Assembly (NCBI GenBank): GCA_001513185.1
Contig: LFST01000025.1
Coordinates: 2,986 to 35,992, forward strand
Origin: Candidatus Fermentithermobacillaceae bacterium DTU015
GTDB lineage: Bacteria > Bacillota > Sulfobacillia > Fermentithermobacillales > Fermentithermobacillaceae
Reading direction: 5' to 3'
Length of the DNA stretch: 33,007 nucleotides
Shown: piece after piece, positions 1 to 7,213 of the stretch
Layout of the letters: each line of letters begins with the position of its first letter
How positions within the stretch are numbered: the stretch's first letter is position 1
Position numbers and translations under genes: made by a program
The notes under the pieces: generated by a model
Told to the model about the DNA's origin: nothing
Databases searched by the model: none
Seen by the model: only the letters and a program-made list of their open reading frames with translations

Positions 1-210
1 CACGGGGATTGAGAAGTTCAACTTGGTTCCTGGCTGCCAGTTCGGATTGAGGTAATCACGAGGGTCATGGGAAATCAGCCTCACGATTTGGGCCTGCCCG
101 TTTACCAGTTCTATCACAAAAACCCTGCTGTCCACCTCTACGGTCAAGAAGTCCCGCTGCTCGTCAACTTGAAAAACTACCTCATGCGGGTAGATGGTGT
201 AAAGTACCAT
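1..210 (-). CDS. ylzJ: YlzJ-like protein, partial (runs off window start)
   Basis: Seventy codons are visible, read leftwards from ATG at 210, and no stop is reached before position 1. An AAGGAAGGAG Shine-Dalgarno lies about 10 bases upstream of the start. The residues begin MVLYTIYPHEVVF and end near PGTKLNFSIPV. This matches the small YlzJ family by start motif, length and the late PG.KL element. In B. subtilis ylzJ sits between tepA and ftsK, and here it directly follows tepA, so ftsK is expected just outside the window. The function of the family is unknown. Only a few residues are probably missing, because family members are about 70 residues long. Identification rests on family resemblance plus context. 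Confidence 0.8.
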   Translation of the reverse strand, partial: MVLYTIYPHEVVFQVDEQRDFLTVEVDSRVFVIELVNGQAQIVRLISHDPRDYLNPNWQPGTKLNFSIPV

Positions 211-287
211 GGCTTGGCCATCTCCTTCCTTAACTGCCGTCAAAACCGACAATCTGAAGCCTCTTATGGCGTCCGTCATCATTTGTG

Positions 288-1067
288 CTATTCCAGCCCC
301 GGTGGCCTCTGGTCAGACGGGGCATTGGGCATTTGCCCGACGGGGCCGTGTTCCGTGGGAGATTCAGGCCGGCAGCGGCTGCCGTCCTGGCTGTCCTGCC
401 CTCCGTTTGCCATTTGCTTGAGCTTTTCCACCGCCTCGTGCAGCCCACCTATACCGTCGATAAGGCCCACATTGACTGCTTCTTGTCCGACCAGGATAGT
501 GCCTATGTCCCGGGCCAACTCACCTGTCCGGAACATAAGTTCCCTGAAAACCGGTTCAGGTATACTTGAATTGTTGACCACGAACTTAATCACCCGGTCC
601 TGCATTTTCTCCAGGTACTCATACGTTTGGGGAACCCCCAGGACGGTGCCGGCGAGCCTGATTGGATGTATGGTCATAGTTGCGGTTTCTGTAATCAACG
701 AGTATTGGGCCGCAACGGCTATAGGCACCCCGATGCTGTGTCCTCCGCCAAGCACCAGCGATACTGTAGGTTTGGACATGCTCCTTATGAGCTCTGCTAT
801 TGCCAGCCCCGCTTCGACATCTCCGCCAACGGTGTTTAGAAGTACCAGGAGCCCGGCGGTATCCGGATCTTCTTCAATGGCCACCAGCTGGGGCAGCACG
901 TGTTCGTATTTTGTGGTTTTGTTCTGGGAGGGCAGCACAATATGCCCTTCAATTTGTCCGATTATGGGGAGGCAGAAGATCTTCCCTTTCCCGTATGACA
1001 TGCTTACGGTGCCAAATTCCTTAATGCTCCCGGCGTTGTTGGCTTGAGTCTGCTCTTGGGTTGTCAC
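288..1067 (-). CDS. tepA: TepA/YmfB, ClpP-like serine peptidase
   Basis: A 259-residue protein of the ClpP/crotonase-like peptidase family, called translocation-enhancing protein TepA (YmfB) in Bacillus. The sequence shows [30 protein letters not shown], the nucleophile serine in [11 protein letters not shown] (about residue 110) and the catalytic histidine in TMTIHPIRL. Later blocks such as [11 protein letters not shown] and [15 protein letters not shown] also match the family closely. The last 30 residues are Pro/Gln-rich and look disordered. The start is GTG at 1067 with AAGGG upstream. It precedes ylzJ on the same strand, the order conserved next to ftsK in Bacillota. TepA is cytosolic and has been linked to secretion and to spore protein turnover; its physiological substrate here is unknown. 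Confidence 0.92.
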   Translation of the reverse strand: MTTQEQTQANNAGSIKEFGTVSMSYGKGKIFCLPIIGQIEGHIVLPSQNKTTKYEHVLPQLVAIEEDPDTAGLLVLLNTVGGDVEAGLAIAELIRSMSKPTVSLVLGGGHSIGVPIAVAAQYSLITETATMTIHPIRLAGTVLGVPQTYEYLEKMQDRVIKFVVNNSSIPEPVFRELMFRTGELARDIGTILVGQEAVNVGLIDGIGGLHEAVEKLKQMANGGQDSQDGSRCRPESPTEHGPVGQMPNAPSDQRPPGLE

Positions 1068-1086
1068 ACCATCAGCCCTTTCTCAT

Positions 1087-1106
1087 GTACTTATGCGTAC
1101 TTACGC
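1087..1106. repeat. Tandem 10-bp direct repeat in the tepA upstream region
   Basis: GTACTTATGC is followed immediately by GTACTTACGC (9 of 10 identical), 20 to 39 bases upstream of the tepA GTG. It lies in the 189-base gap between the GH57 gene and tepA. One helical turn of spacing is typical of a protein-binding site, but no convincing sigma-A promoter is visible here. I see nothing else in the gap. Confidence 0.35.
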
Positions 1107-1256
1107 GAACATTCCATGCTGCCGGTGCGTCACACCAAGCCGCCCACGCGTGCCTATGGTCTGCATGGTGCCTCGGTGTGTTTGTGCCGGAGTATTCATG
1201 GGACAAGCAACCAAACGGCCAGGGCCGGCAGCGGTCCTGTGGCTACTGCGCTCAGG

Positions 1257-2864
1257 CTAGGATACCTTTTCTGTATCTCGAAAACCTGCTGTAAAGTCCC
1301 TGAAATCCATGTCCGGAAATATTGTGTCTGTTCGCTCAAGGTGTCTTAGAAACCCCGGGTCTACAGTACCTGCTTCCAGCTGCCTGGCGAGTTTGAGAAA
1401 CCTTCCTACATGAGTTACAAACCGGTTGACTGCATATTGATAAACGGTGCCGGAATTCATTATGAACGGCCAGTCAGAGGCTTGAGCAAGCATCAACTCC
1501 CGGGCTGCCTGGTTTAGTGCCCTTTCCATAAGCCCCGTGGCACTCTTGAACTTCTCCGCCAGCCGGGACATAAGCATTTCGCAGGCATGCAGATGCCTGT
1601 AAATCCAATGGTTTGACCGTTCCAGCCATACCTGGTGATAGCCCTTATACCCCCAGCCTGATACCGATGGTTCCGCAGGCTGGTTTACAGGGTAGTACTC
1701 ACGGTATTGGCACAAGGTTATAGGCCTTACATGTTGTCTTTCTTGCGCCATCCGTCGCAGCAGGTTTTCCAAGAATAGAGGGCCTTCGTACCACCAGTGC
1801 CCAAAAAGCTCAGCATCGTACGGGGCGACCATAAGCGGCCTCCTGCCGTATAGATCCTTCCAAAACTCGGCTTCTTTGTTGCGCCAGAACATGAAGTTGC
1901 CAGCATGTTCCCAGGCTCTGGCCTTAGCGATGTCAGGCCGGTAGAAGTCCTTGTAGTTGCTCTTCCTATCTGTTACCCTGTGGTACTTGATCCCCAAAGG
2001 CACCCTGGTGTTTCCCGGAAGGGCCTTGCCCAGGTATTCTAAGGGCAGGTCGTAGCCAATGTCCCTGTAGTATTCCCTGTACCACGGGTCCCCGGGATAA
2101 CCTTCGTCAGCGCTCCACACCTGCTTAGAGCAGTCAGGATCCCTTGCGAAAGCCAATAGCCCATGGGGGGTAACCACAGGGGCGTGGTACCCGAACCTCG
2201 GCCTGGGGGTAGAGAAGAGCACTCCGTGGGTTTCCAGGATGAAATATTGGACACCTTCGTGTTTGAGTACAGGTTCGACGTCTGGTGTGTATGCACATTC
2301 AGGGAGCCAGAAGCCTTTGGGAGTATGGCCGAAATGGCGCCTGAAGGTGTTCAGTCCTGTGATTATCTGGGCTTTGATAGACCCCTTGGTGAGCATGAGG
2401 GGCAGATACGCGTGGGTAGCGGCAGATGTGCATAGCTCCACGTATCCTTCAGATTCCAAGGCCGCCCATGGCTGTATCAGGTTACACTTGAATCTATCTA
2501 CATAATCTATATAAGCCTGTCTGAACTTGCTGAGGTACATGCGTGCCAGAGGTTCTAAAGTGATGTCGCCCTTAAGCCTCACAGTTTCTTTTTCAGCCAA
2601 TTCTATAAGATTCTCAAGGTGTCCTATGTAACGCTTTTGGAGCAGCGTGTCATCTAGCATCTCGAGCAATGGAGGGGACAAGGATACTGTAACCCTGCCC
2701 GGTAAGCCGTCTTCTGCCAGCCGGAACATGGTGTTGAGCAGAGGAATATATGTCTCGGTAATCGCCTGAAACAGCCATCTTTGTTCCAAGCAGTCCGGAG
2801 TGTCAACGTGTCTTACAAAGGGCAGGTGTGCGTGGAGCACAACGCTCAGGAAACCTTTAGGCAT
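1257..2864 (-). CDS. GH57 family 1,4-alpha-glucan branching-type enzyme (DUF1957)
   Basis: A 535-residue glycoside hydrolase family 57 protein with a C-terminal DUF1957-type region. The N-terminus carries the GH57 signature LHAHLPFVRH. The catalytic nucleophile is expected in GFWLPECAYTP (about residue 190) and the acid/base Asp in MVAPYDAELFGHWW (about residue 350). The C-terminal helical part has the Trp-rich ASDWPFIMNSGT block found in bacterial and archaeal GH57 branching enzymes. The length agrees with those enzymes (about 520-560). It probably introduces alpha-1,6 branches into a storage glucan in the cytoplasm. The start overlaps the end of the upstream DUF4912 gene by 8 bases, so the two are translationally coupled. 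An amylase or transferase specificity within GH57 cannot be excluded. Confidence 0.88.
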   Translation of the reverse strand: MPKGFLSVVLHAHLPFVRHVDTPDCLEQRWLFQAITETYIPLLNTMFRLAEDGLPGRVTVSLSPPLLEMLDDTLLQKRYIGHLENLIELAEKETVRLKGDITLEPLARMYLSKFRQAYIDYVDRFKCNLIQPWAALESEGYVELCTSAATHAYLPLMLTKGSIKAQIITGLNTFRRHFGHTPKGFWLPECAYTPDVEPVLKHEGVQYFILETHGVLFSTPRPRFGYHAPVVTPHGLLAFARDPDCSKQVWSADEGYPGDPWYREYYRDIGYDLPLEYLGKALPGNTRVPLGIKYHRVTDRKSNYKDFYRPDIAKARAWEHAGNFMFWRNKEAEFWKDLYGRRPLMVAPYDAELFGHWWYEGPLFLENLLRRMAQERQHVRPITLCQYREYYPVNQPAEPSVSGWGYKGYHQVWLERSNHWIYRHLHACEMLMSRLAEKFKSATGLMERALNQAARELMLAQASDWPFIMNSGTVYQYAVNRFVTHVGRFLKLARQLEAGTVDPGFLRHLERTDTIFPDMDFRDFTAGFRDTEKVS

Positions 2865-3732
2865 TTGCGTCTTTCCCCCAAGTCATAGGTGAACTGGTCC
2901 CAATCTTGGCCCGGAAATCAAGATATTGCTCCGGCCAGCCTACAGGCGGCCATTCCAGGCAGATCTTGTCTGATACAGTATCTGCGGGAAGGGTGATTAT
3001 GTTAGATGTGAGCATTTTCACAAATACACCTTCAGGAAAAAGCCTCCCCAATTCAGCCATCAGGGTTTGACGTGGTTTTGAAATATTTATGTACCAGTTG
3101 TCTGTGTGGTCATCTACGAATATATCCATTTCTTTATGACGTCCTTGGCCCGGAGTGAGCTCATATATCCTGAGCACAGGACGGGAAAGCCCCCAATCAC
3201 GCAAGTGCTTCTCGTACATCTGCCTGTACTTTTCGTGGGTGATCTCCCAGTAGGCGTAAACCCAGTTGGGATCCCTTGCCATCAGCACCAGCCTGTCAAT
3301 TCCGTAACGCTCAGGCAGGGTATATGTTTCCTCAGCAATTGAGGAGGGCGTGCGTTCCTCTTGGTCGGTTTCTTCATGTTCAGAGGGATCTTTTGCAACT
3401 GCCCAGGCTCCCTTCTGGAATTCAATCAGCCCGCCGGCCTCCCAAGCCAGTTCTACCTCTTTAGGCAGGTCGATCTTGCGTAGTCTACGTGATGCCAGCG
3501 CCCCGTCATCTTCGCGTTGCTGGGGAGGGGGAATACGGGGCAGGGCAACTCCTGCTTGCCGGTCAGCTTGGCCGGCTTGGCTTGCATCGATAGCCTCAGG
3601 CGGTATGCCGATGCCCGAAGACACCTCCATGTGGGTCTGCGGCTTTTCAACAGGCGTACCGGTACTCCTTCTGAAGCGGACAAGTGCAAGCACAAGCACT
3701 AAGATGGCGATTGCCGTTGCAAAAATCCACAT
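2857..3732 (-). CDS. DUF4912 domain protein with N-terminal membrane anchor
   Basis: One hydrophobic segment near the N-terminus (MWIFATAIAILVLVLALV) is followed by RFRR, so the bulk probably faces the cytoplasm. A Pro/Gln-rich linker of about 100 residues leads to a DUF4912 domain containing RDPNWVYAYWEIT, LRIYEL and the closing LPADTVSDKICLEW. DUF4912 has no established function; members often lie beside GH57 glucan enzymes, as here, which suggests a glucan-related role (inference). I chose ATG at 3732 because GGGAGG precedes it (a long spacing of 13). The frame is open back to a TTG at 3777 with no evident ribosome site. It overlaps the GH57 gene downstream and is divergent from the GH15 gene. 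Confidence 0.75.
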   Translation of the reverse strand: MWIFATAIAILVLVLALVRFRRSTGTPVEKPQTHMEVSSGIGIPPEAIDASQAGQADRQAGVALPRIPPPQQREDDGALASRRLRKIDLPKEVELAWEAGGLIEFQKGAWAVAKDPSEHEETDQEERTPSSIAEETYTLPERYGIDRLVLMARDPNWVYAYWEITHEKYRQMYEKHLRDWGLSRPVLRIYELTPGQGRHKEMDIFVDDHTDNWYINISKPRQTLMAELGRLFPEGVFVKMLTSNIITLPADTVSDKICLEWPPVGWPEQYLDFRAKIGTSSPMTWGKDANA

Positions 3733-3856
3733 GGTGAATAGTATTCCTCCCGTCAGGCTAAAATCGGAAAAAGCCAATGGTTCAAATGACCGGCTCTAAC
3801 TAAATATGAGGAATAACCTTGGATTTTATTCGACGGGATCTGATGGGAGTCATTAC

Positions 3857-5914
3857 ATGAGACTGTGTGTGCTTGGAAACGGCAGCTTGTTTTTGGGATT
3901 TGACCCTGAGGCAAGGACGAGAGAGATATTCTGGCCTGTGGTAGGACTTGCCAACCATGTGGGCGATGGTGCTGATAACGCCTGCTTGATCTGGTATGAG
4001 GGCGCTTTTTACCAGTTGGGCGGCCCGTCCTGGCACACTCAGGCAAGGTACGGAAAGGGTATGAGTTTTGACTGGGTGTTCAGGCACAAGCGGCTGCCGC
4101 TATCAGTAGATATGTCAGATTGCGTAGACCCTTACCGGCCTGTGTGGGCCCGGACCGTCAAAGTAGCTTTTAGACCTGCAGCAAAGGTAGGACTCTATTT
4201 CAGACAACACTACCACCTGGGCGAGAACACCGTAGGCGAATGCGGGTTTTACGATGTAAGTGCCGGACGGTTATACCACTACAAGGGCAATATCTGGGTA
4301 GCTGTAGCCGTAATCTTGGGAGATAAGGTAGATGGAGGCCACTTACTGCATAAAACAGACGTGGCAGTCGCCAAAATGCGCGACGGCGGGGTAAAATTGG
4401 TTCCCCAAACCGGCGGGATTCAAGGAAGGCCCATTGAACACGGGTTGATTGAAAGCATATACAGTGTGAGGCGTGAAGCCCAAGGGGAACCCACCTTAAG
4501 TACCCTCCAAGCCACCTACTTTGCGGCATTTGGTTCTACCAGGCAGGAAGCCGACTTTGGGCTGGACAGGGCCCTTGAATCAGGGTTTGAGGGCATCCGC
4601 ACCCGGTCAGCAAAATACTGGGCCGGCAAGCTGGGCTGCGACAGGCCCCGCTGCTTCTATACCACTTCGGTCAAGGTGGTTGTTAGCCACTGTGACTCAG
4701 GCGGCGGCATCTTAGCTTCTTGTGACACAGGGATTATGGGGGATTTCAGGGACCATTACCGCTACGTATGGCCCAGGGACGCAGCCATGTGTGCCAGTGC
4801 CTTGCTCAGATGCGGGCTGCCCGAATATGCCAGACGCTACCTTGCGTTTTGCTCCAAGACCTTGTCCGAACACGGGTGCTTTTGGCAAAGATACCGGGCC
4901 GACGGCACAAGGGGCTCCGGGTGGCACACCCCTGACTTGCCCCGCGGCGAACTGCCGGTTCAAGCAGATGAGACAGCCTTGTCCCTTATCACGGTGGTTG
5001 AATATCTCGAACATACCCGGGATTTCGACTTTGTGCATGACATTTACCATACGTTTGTGGCAAAGGCTGCAAGGTTCCTCCAAAGCTACCGTACCCAAGG
5101 CGGGCTGCTGGTGAGACCGTCATTTGACCTGTGGGAGGAGCGGCGGGGAATCTTCACGTTTACCCAGGCAGTCTCGGCAGCAGCTCTAATGGGCTCGGCA
5201 AAGCTTGCGTGGATGTTGCACCAGGGGGACTACACCGGGTTTTGCGAAGCCGGCTGTGAGCTCTTAGAAGGGCTTTACTCCCAGCTATCCAACGAGGAGC
5301 TGGGTTTTTGCCGGGGGCTTACGGTGCCGGATCTTACCCAGGATTGGACTGAAGATGCAAGCTTGTTCATGGTGCCTGTGATGCTTGACAAGATAGAACA
5401 GTGGTGCCGGAAGGCGCCGGCACCGGTATTTGCAAGAACTATAGGACCACTGGCAAAGCGGCTTAAGTCCAGAAGTGCAATCAGCTGGAGGCGGTTGAAA
5501 CAGGCGCTAATGGTGTACGCAGGCCCGGAGCCTAGCGGAATTGCTAGGTATAAGGGGGACTGGTACTGGCGGCCTGAAGGCTCCCACGGGCTTCCCGGCA
5601 ACCCTTGGTTGGTCACAACCGCGTGGTACCTGATCTCAGGGTACCAATTAAGATTGCTGGATAAGGCCGAAATCACCGCGTGGCTCAGCTGGTTTCGCAA
5701 GCACAGTCTGGAGTCGGGGATATTGCCTGAGCAGATCGACGGGTTCACCCAAGAGCCTAGATCAGTGGCGCCTCTTACATGGTCCCATGCCGCCTACATT
5801 GACTTGGTCAACCTTATACAGGCCAAAAGATGGGAAAACACTAAACCTGAAGGGCCAAAAATTCGACGAAAAAGGAGGAATTCTGCTATCCAGGGCGAAT
5901 ATCGCCCAGAGTGA
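3857..5914 (+). CDS. GH15 glucoamylase/glucodextranase-type glycosidase
   Basis: About 685 residues: an N-terminal beta-sandwich domain (LGNGSLFLGFD, REIFWPVVGLANH) followed by an (alpha/alpha)6 barrel typical of prokaryotic GH15. Landmarks are RYVWPRDAAMCASALL, VQADETALSL, the catalytic acid in FDLWEERRGIFTFTQ, and the catalytic base in SGILPEQIDG followed by PLTWSHAAYIDLV. Both catalytic glutamates are therefore present. No signal peptide is seen, so it probably trims alpha-glucan or maltodextrin ends to glucose inside the cell, complementing the divergent GH57 enzyme. The frame is open from ATG 3806, but ATG 3857 has GGGAG at 7 bases and fits the family N-terminus, so I used it. The 3' end holds a strong Shine-Dalgarno-like stretch and a hairpin at 5893-5907. 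Confidence 0.87.
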   Translation: MRLCVLGNGSLFLGFDPEARTREIFWPVVGLANHVGDGADNACLIWYEGAFYQLGGPSWHTQARYGKGMSFDWVFRHKRLPLSVDMSDCVDPYRPVWARTVKVAFRPAAKVGLYFRQHYHLGENTVGECGFYDVSAGRLYHYKGNIWVAVAVILGDKVDGGHLLHKTDVAVAKMRDGGVKLVPQTGGIQGRPIEHGLIESIYSVRREAQGEPTLSTLQATYFAAFGSTRQEADFGLDRALESGFEGIRTRSAKYWAGKLGCDRPRCFYTTSVKVVVSHCDSGGGILASCDTGIMGDFRDHYRYVWPRDAAMCASALLRCGLPEYARRYLAFCSKTLSEHGCFWQRYRADGTRGSGWHTPDLPRGELPVQADETALSLITVVEYLEHTRDFDFVHDIYHTFVAKAARFLQSYRTQGGLLVRPSFDLWEERRGIFTFTQAVSAAALMGSAKLAWMLHQGDYTGFCEAGCELLEGLYSQLSNEELGFCRGLTVPDLTQDWTEDASLFMVPVMLDKIEQWCRKAPAPVFARTIGPLAKRLKSRSAISWRRLKQALMVYAGPEPSGIARYKGDWYWRPEGSHGLPGNPWLVTTAWYLISGYQLRLLDKAEITAWLSWFRKHSLESGILPEQIDGFTQEPRSVAPLTWSHAAYIDLVNLIQAKRWENTKPEGPKIRRKRRNSAIQGEYRPE

Positions 5915-5973
5915 ACCCGTTTCCGGACGTTTTTACAGATAACGCAAGGTTCAAGATAAGGAGGGAGAATGGT

Positions 5974-6282
5974 ATGCTTCCGACCCTGACTGCAGATGAG
6001 AAAAGGAAAGCGTTGGAAAAAGCCCAGGCTATGAGGAAAGCCAGAGCTGATCTGAGAGAGCAGCTCAAAAAGGGCGAAGTCACGCTTGAGGAAGTCCTCA
6101 ACAGGGACGACCCGGTGGTGGCGCGGATGAAAGTTTCTTATCTGCTTAGGTCCTTGCCCAGAGTCGGCAAAGTCAAGGCTGAGAGGATTATGCAGGAGAT
6201 TGGAATCAATGAATCCAGACGGGTACAGGGCCTAGGTACAAGGCAGAAGCAGGCACTTTTGGCCCGGTTTATGGACAAGTAG
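5974..6282 (+). CDS. mihF: Integration host factor, actinobacterial type (mIHF)
   Basis: A 102-residue basic protein matching mycobacterial/streptomycete mIHF along its whole length: LTADEKRKALEKAQ, the coiled N-terminal helix RKARADLREQLKKG, the helix-hairpin region SLPRVGKVKAERIM and the DNA-binding tail RRVQGLGTRQKQALL. mIHF binds and bends DNA non-specifically and compacts the nucleoid. It is unrelated to HU/IHF of E. coli. The start at 5974 has AAGGAGGG 8 bases upstream; the frame is open 63 bases further but without a ribosome site. It directly precedes gmk, as in Actinobacteria (mihF-gmk-rpoZ-coaBC). In most Firmicutes this position holds yicC and remA instead, and neither is present here. 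Confidence 0.9.
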   Translation: MLPTLTADEKRKALEKAQAMRKARADLREQLKKGEVTLEEVLNRDDPVVARMKVSYLLRSLPRVGKVKAERIMQEIGINESRRVQGLGTRQKQALLARFMDK

Positions 6283-6343
6283 TTGGGAGTAGGCTACAAG
6301 TTGTCTCGATTGGCGTTGTAGGGAGAGGTAGTCAGTATTACAA

Positions 6344-7111
6344 ATGGATAGAGGTATTTTGTTTGTCATAACTGCTCCTTCTGGTTGCGGCAAAGGCACC
6401 TTGAGGAGGGCTCTCCTGGAAGAGTTGCCTGATATCAAGTTCTGTCCTTCAATTACAACCAGGCCCCCTAGGCCAGGCGAAGTTGACGGAGTTGACTACA
6501 TATTCGTGTCTGTGGAAGAATTTATGGAGAGGAAACAGGGCAACCAGCTTGTAGAGTGGGCAGAGGTATACGGCAATTGCTACGGGACACCGAAGCAGGA
6601 ATTGGAGCAAGCTCTTGAGCAGGGCTGTATGGTTTTGGTTGAGAAGGACGTTCAAGGCGCTCGGACCTTACGGCAAGTCTACCCTGAAGGTATCTTCATC
6701 TTCATACTTCCACCTTCCTTTGAGGAGCTCGAACGGCGGATTAGAACTCGCGGGACTGAAAATGCTAGGGAACAGCGTATCAGGCTTGAAAGCGCACGCC
6801 GGGAAATTGCCGATCTTGCTGATTTCGATTATGTTATTATCAATGACGACATAGAAAGAGCCACACACAGACTGGTTGCGATAGCTTTAGGTGAAAAGGC
6901 AAGGCGTGAGCTTATTGCCAGTAAGGTTCATAGGGGGGCGAGGGATGGCAAACACATCGTTGAGGGATGTGATCAAGAAAGCCGGTTCCAAGTACGACCT
7001 GGTGCTCGCAGTGGCCAAACGTGCGAGGCAGATAGTCGACGAGCAGCAGGGGGACGTACTTGCGACAGAAAAACCGGTGACCATTGCGATAGAAGAGATC
7101 TTGGACGGTAG
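6344..7111 (+). CDS. gmk: Guanylate kinase with C-terminal run-on into rpoZ
   Basis: Guanylate kinase phosphorylates GMP to GDP with ATP. The P-loop is APSGCGKGTL (residues 11-20). The GMP-binding part shows TTRPPRPGEVDGVDYIFVS and EWAEVYGNCYGTP; the lid/adenine region is RIRTRGTENAREQRIRL. Normal enzymes are about 205 residues. This frame reaches 255 because it lacks a stop near residue 200 and reads through the rpoZ start in another frame, adding a Arg/Cys-rich tail of about 55 residues. The tail is rpoZ coding sequence read out of frame and resembles nothing known. A missing base in the six-G run at 6932-6937 would restore a stop at 6961-6963. The ATG at 6344 has GGGAGAGG at a long 15-base spacing. 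Confidence 0.93.
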   Translation: MDRGILFVITAPSGCGKGTLRRALLEELPDIKFCPSITTRPPRPGEVDGVDYIFVSVEEFMERKQGNQLVEWAEVYGNCYGTPKQELEQALEQGCMVLVEKDVQGARTLRQVYPEGIFIFILPPSFEELERRIRTRGTENAREQRIRLESARREIADLADFDYVIINDDIERATHRLVAIALGEKARRELIASKVHRGARDGKHIVEGCDQESRFQVRPGARSGQTCEADSRRAAGGRTCDRKTGDHCDRRDLGR

Positions 7112-7148
7112 AGTAAAATATCGGTGGAATTCTGATCTCGCAGGTTGA
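6945..7148 (+). CDS. rpoZ: RNA polymerase omega subunit
   Basis: A 67-residue protein starting MANTSLRDVIKKAGSKYDLV, with the conserved block VAKRARQIV and the following VTIAIEEILDGRVKY. This is the omega subunit, which binds the beta-prime C-terminus and helps RNA polymerase assembly. The start is ATG 6945, preceded by a G-rich stretch (GGGGGGCGAGGG). The frame is open upstream but family alignment favours this ATG. It lies in its usual place between gmk and coaBC, but here it is overlapped for 167 bases by the extended gmk frame. A strong hairpin terminator follows 2 bases after the stop. Confidence 0.93.
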   Translation: MANTSLRDVIKKAGSKYDLVLAVAKRARQIVDEQQGDVLATEKPVTIAIEEILDGRVKYRWNSDLAG

Positions 7149-7150
7149 TG

Positions 7151-7184
7151 CCAAGGCACCCGGGCTAGGGTGCCTTGGAGTTTT
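7151..7184 (+). terminator. Rho-independent terminator after rpoZ
   Basis: CCAAGGCACCC (7151-7161) pairs perfectly with GGGTGCCTTGG (7168-7178) around a six-base loop, followed by AGTTTT. The T-run is short, so it may be partial and act as an attenuator between rpoZ and coaBC. Confidence 0.75.
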
Positions 7185-7213
7185 AAGAAAAGATTCGATA
7201 GGGGTGGCGGGCC

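Noticed and set aside
67-1047. A 326-codon open frame on plus opposite tepA
   Set aside because: It lies antisense to tepA, which matches its family in full; the plus-strand protein is Ser/Pro/Cys-rich with no recognisable domain and no ribosome site.
3106-3799. Several plus-strand frames opposite the DUF4912 gene
   Set aside because: Low-complexity shadows; the minus-strand gene has a coherent membrane anchor, linker and domain.
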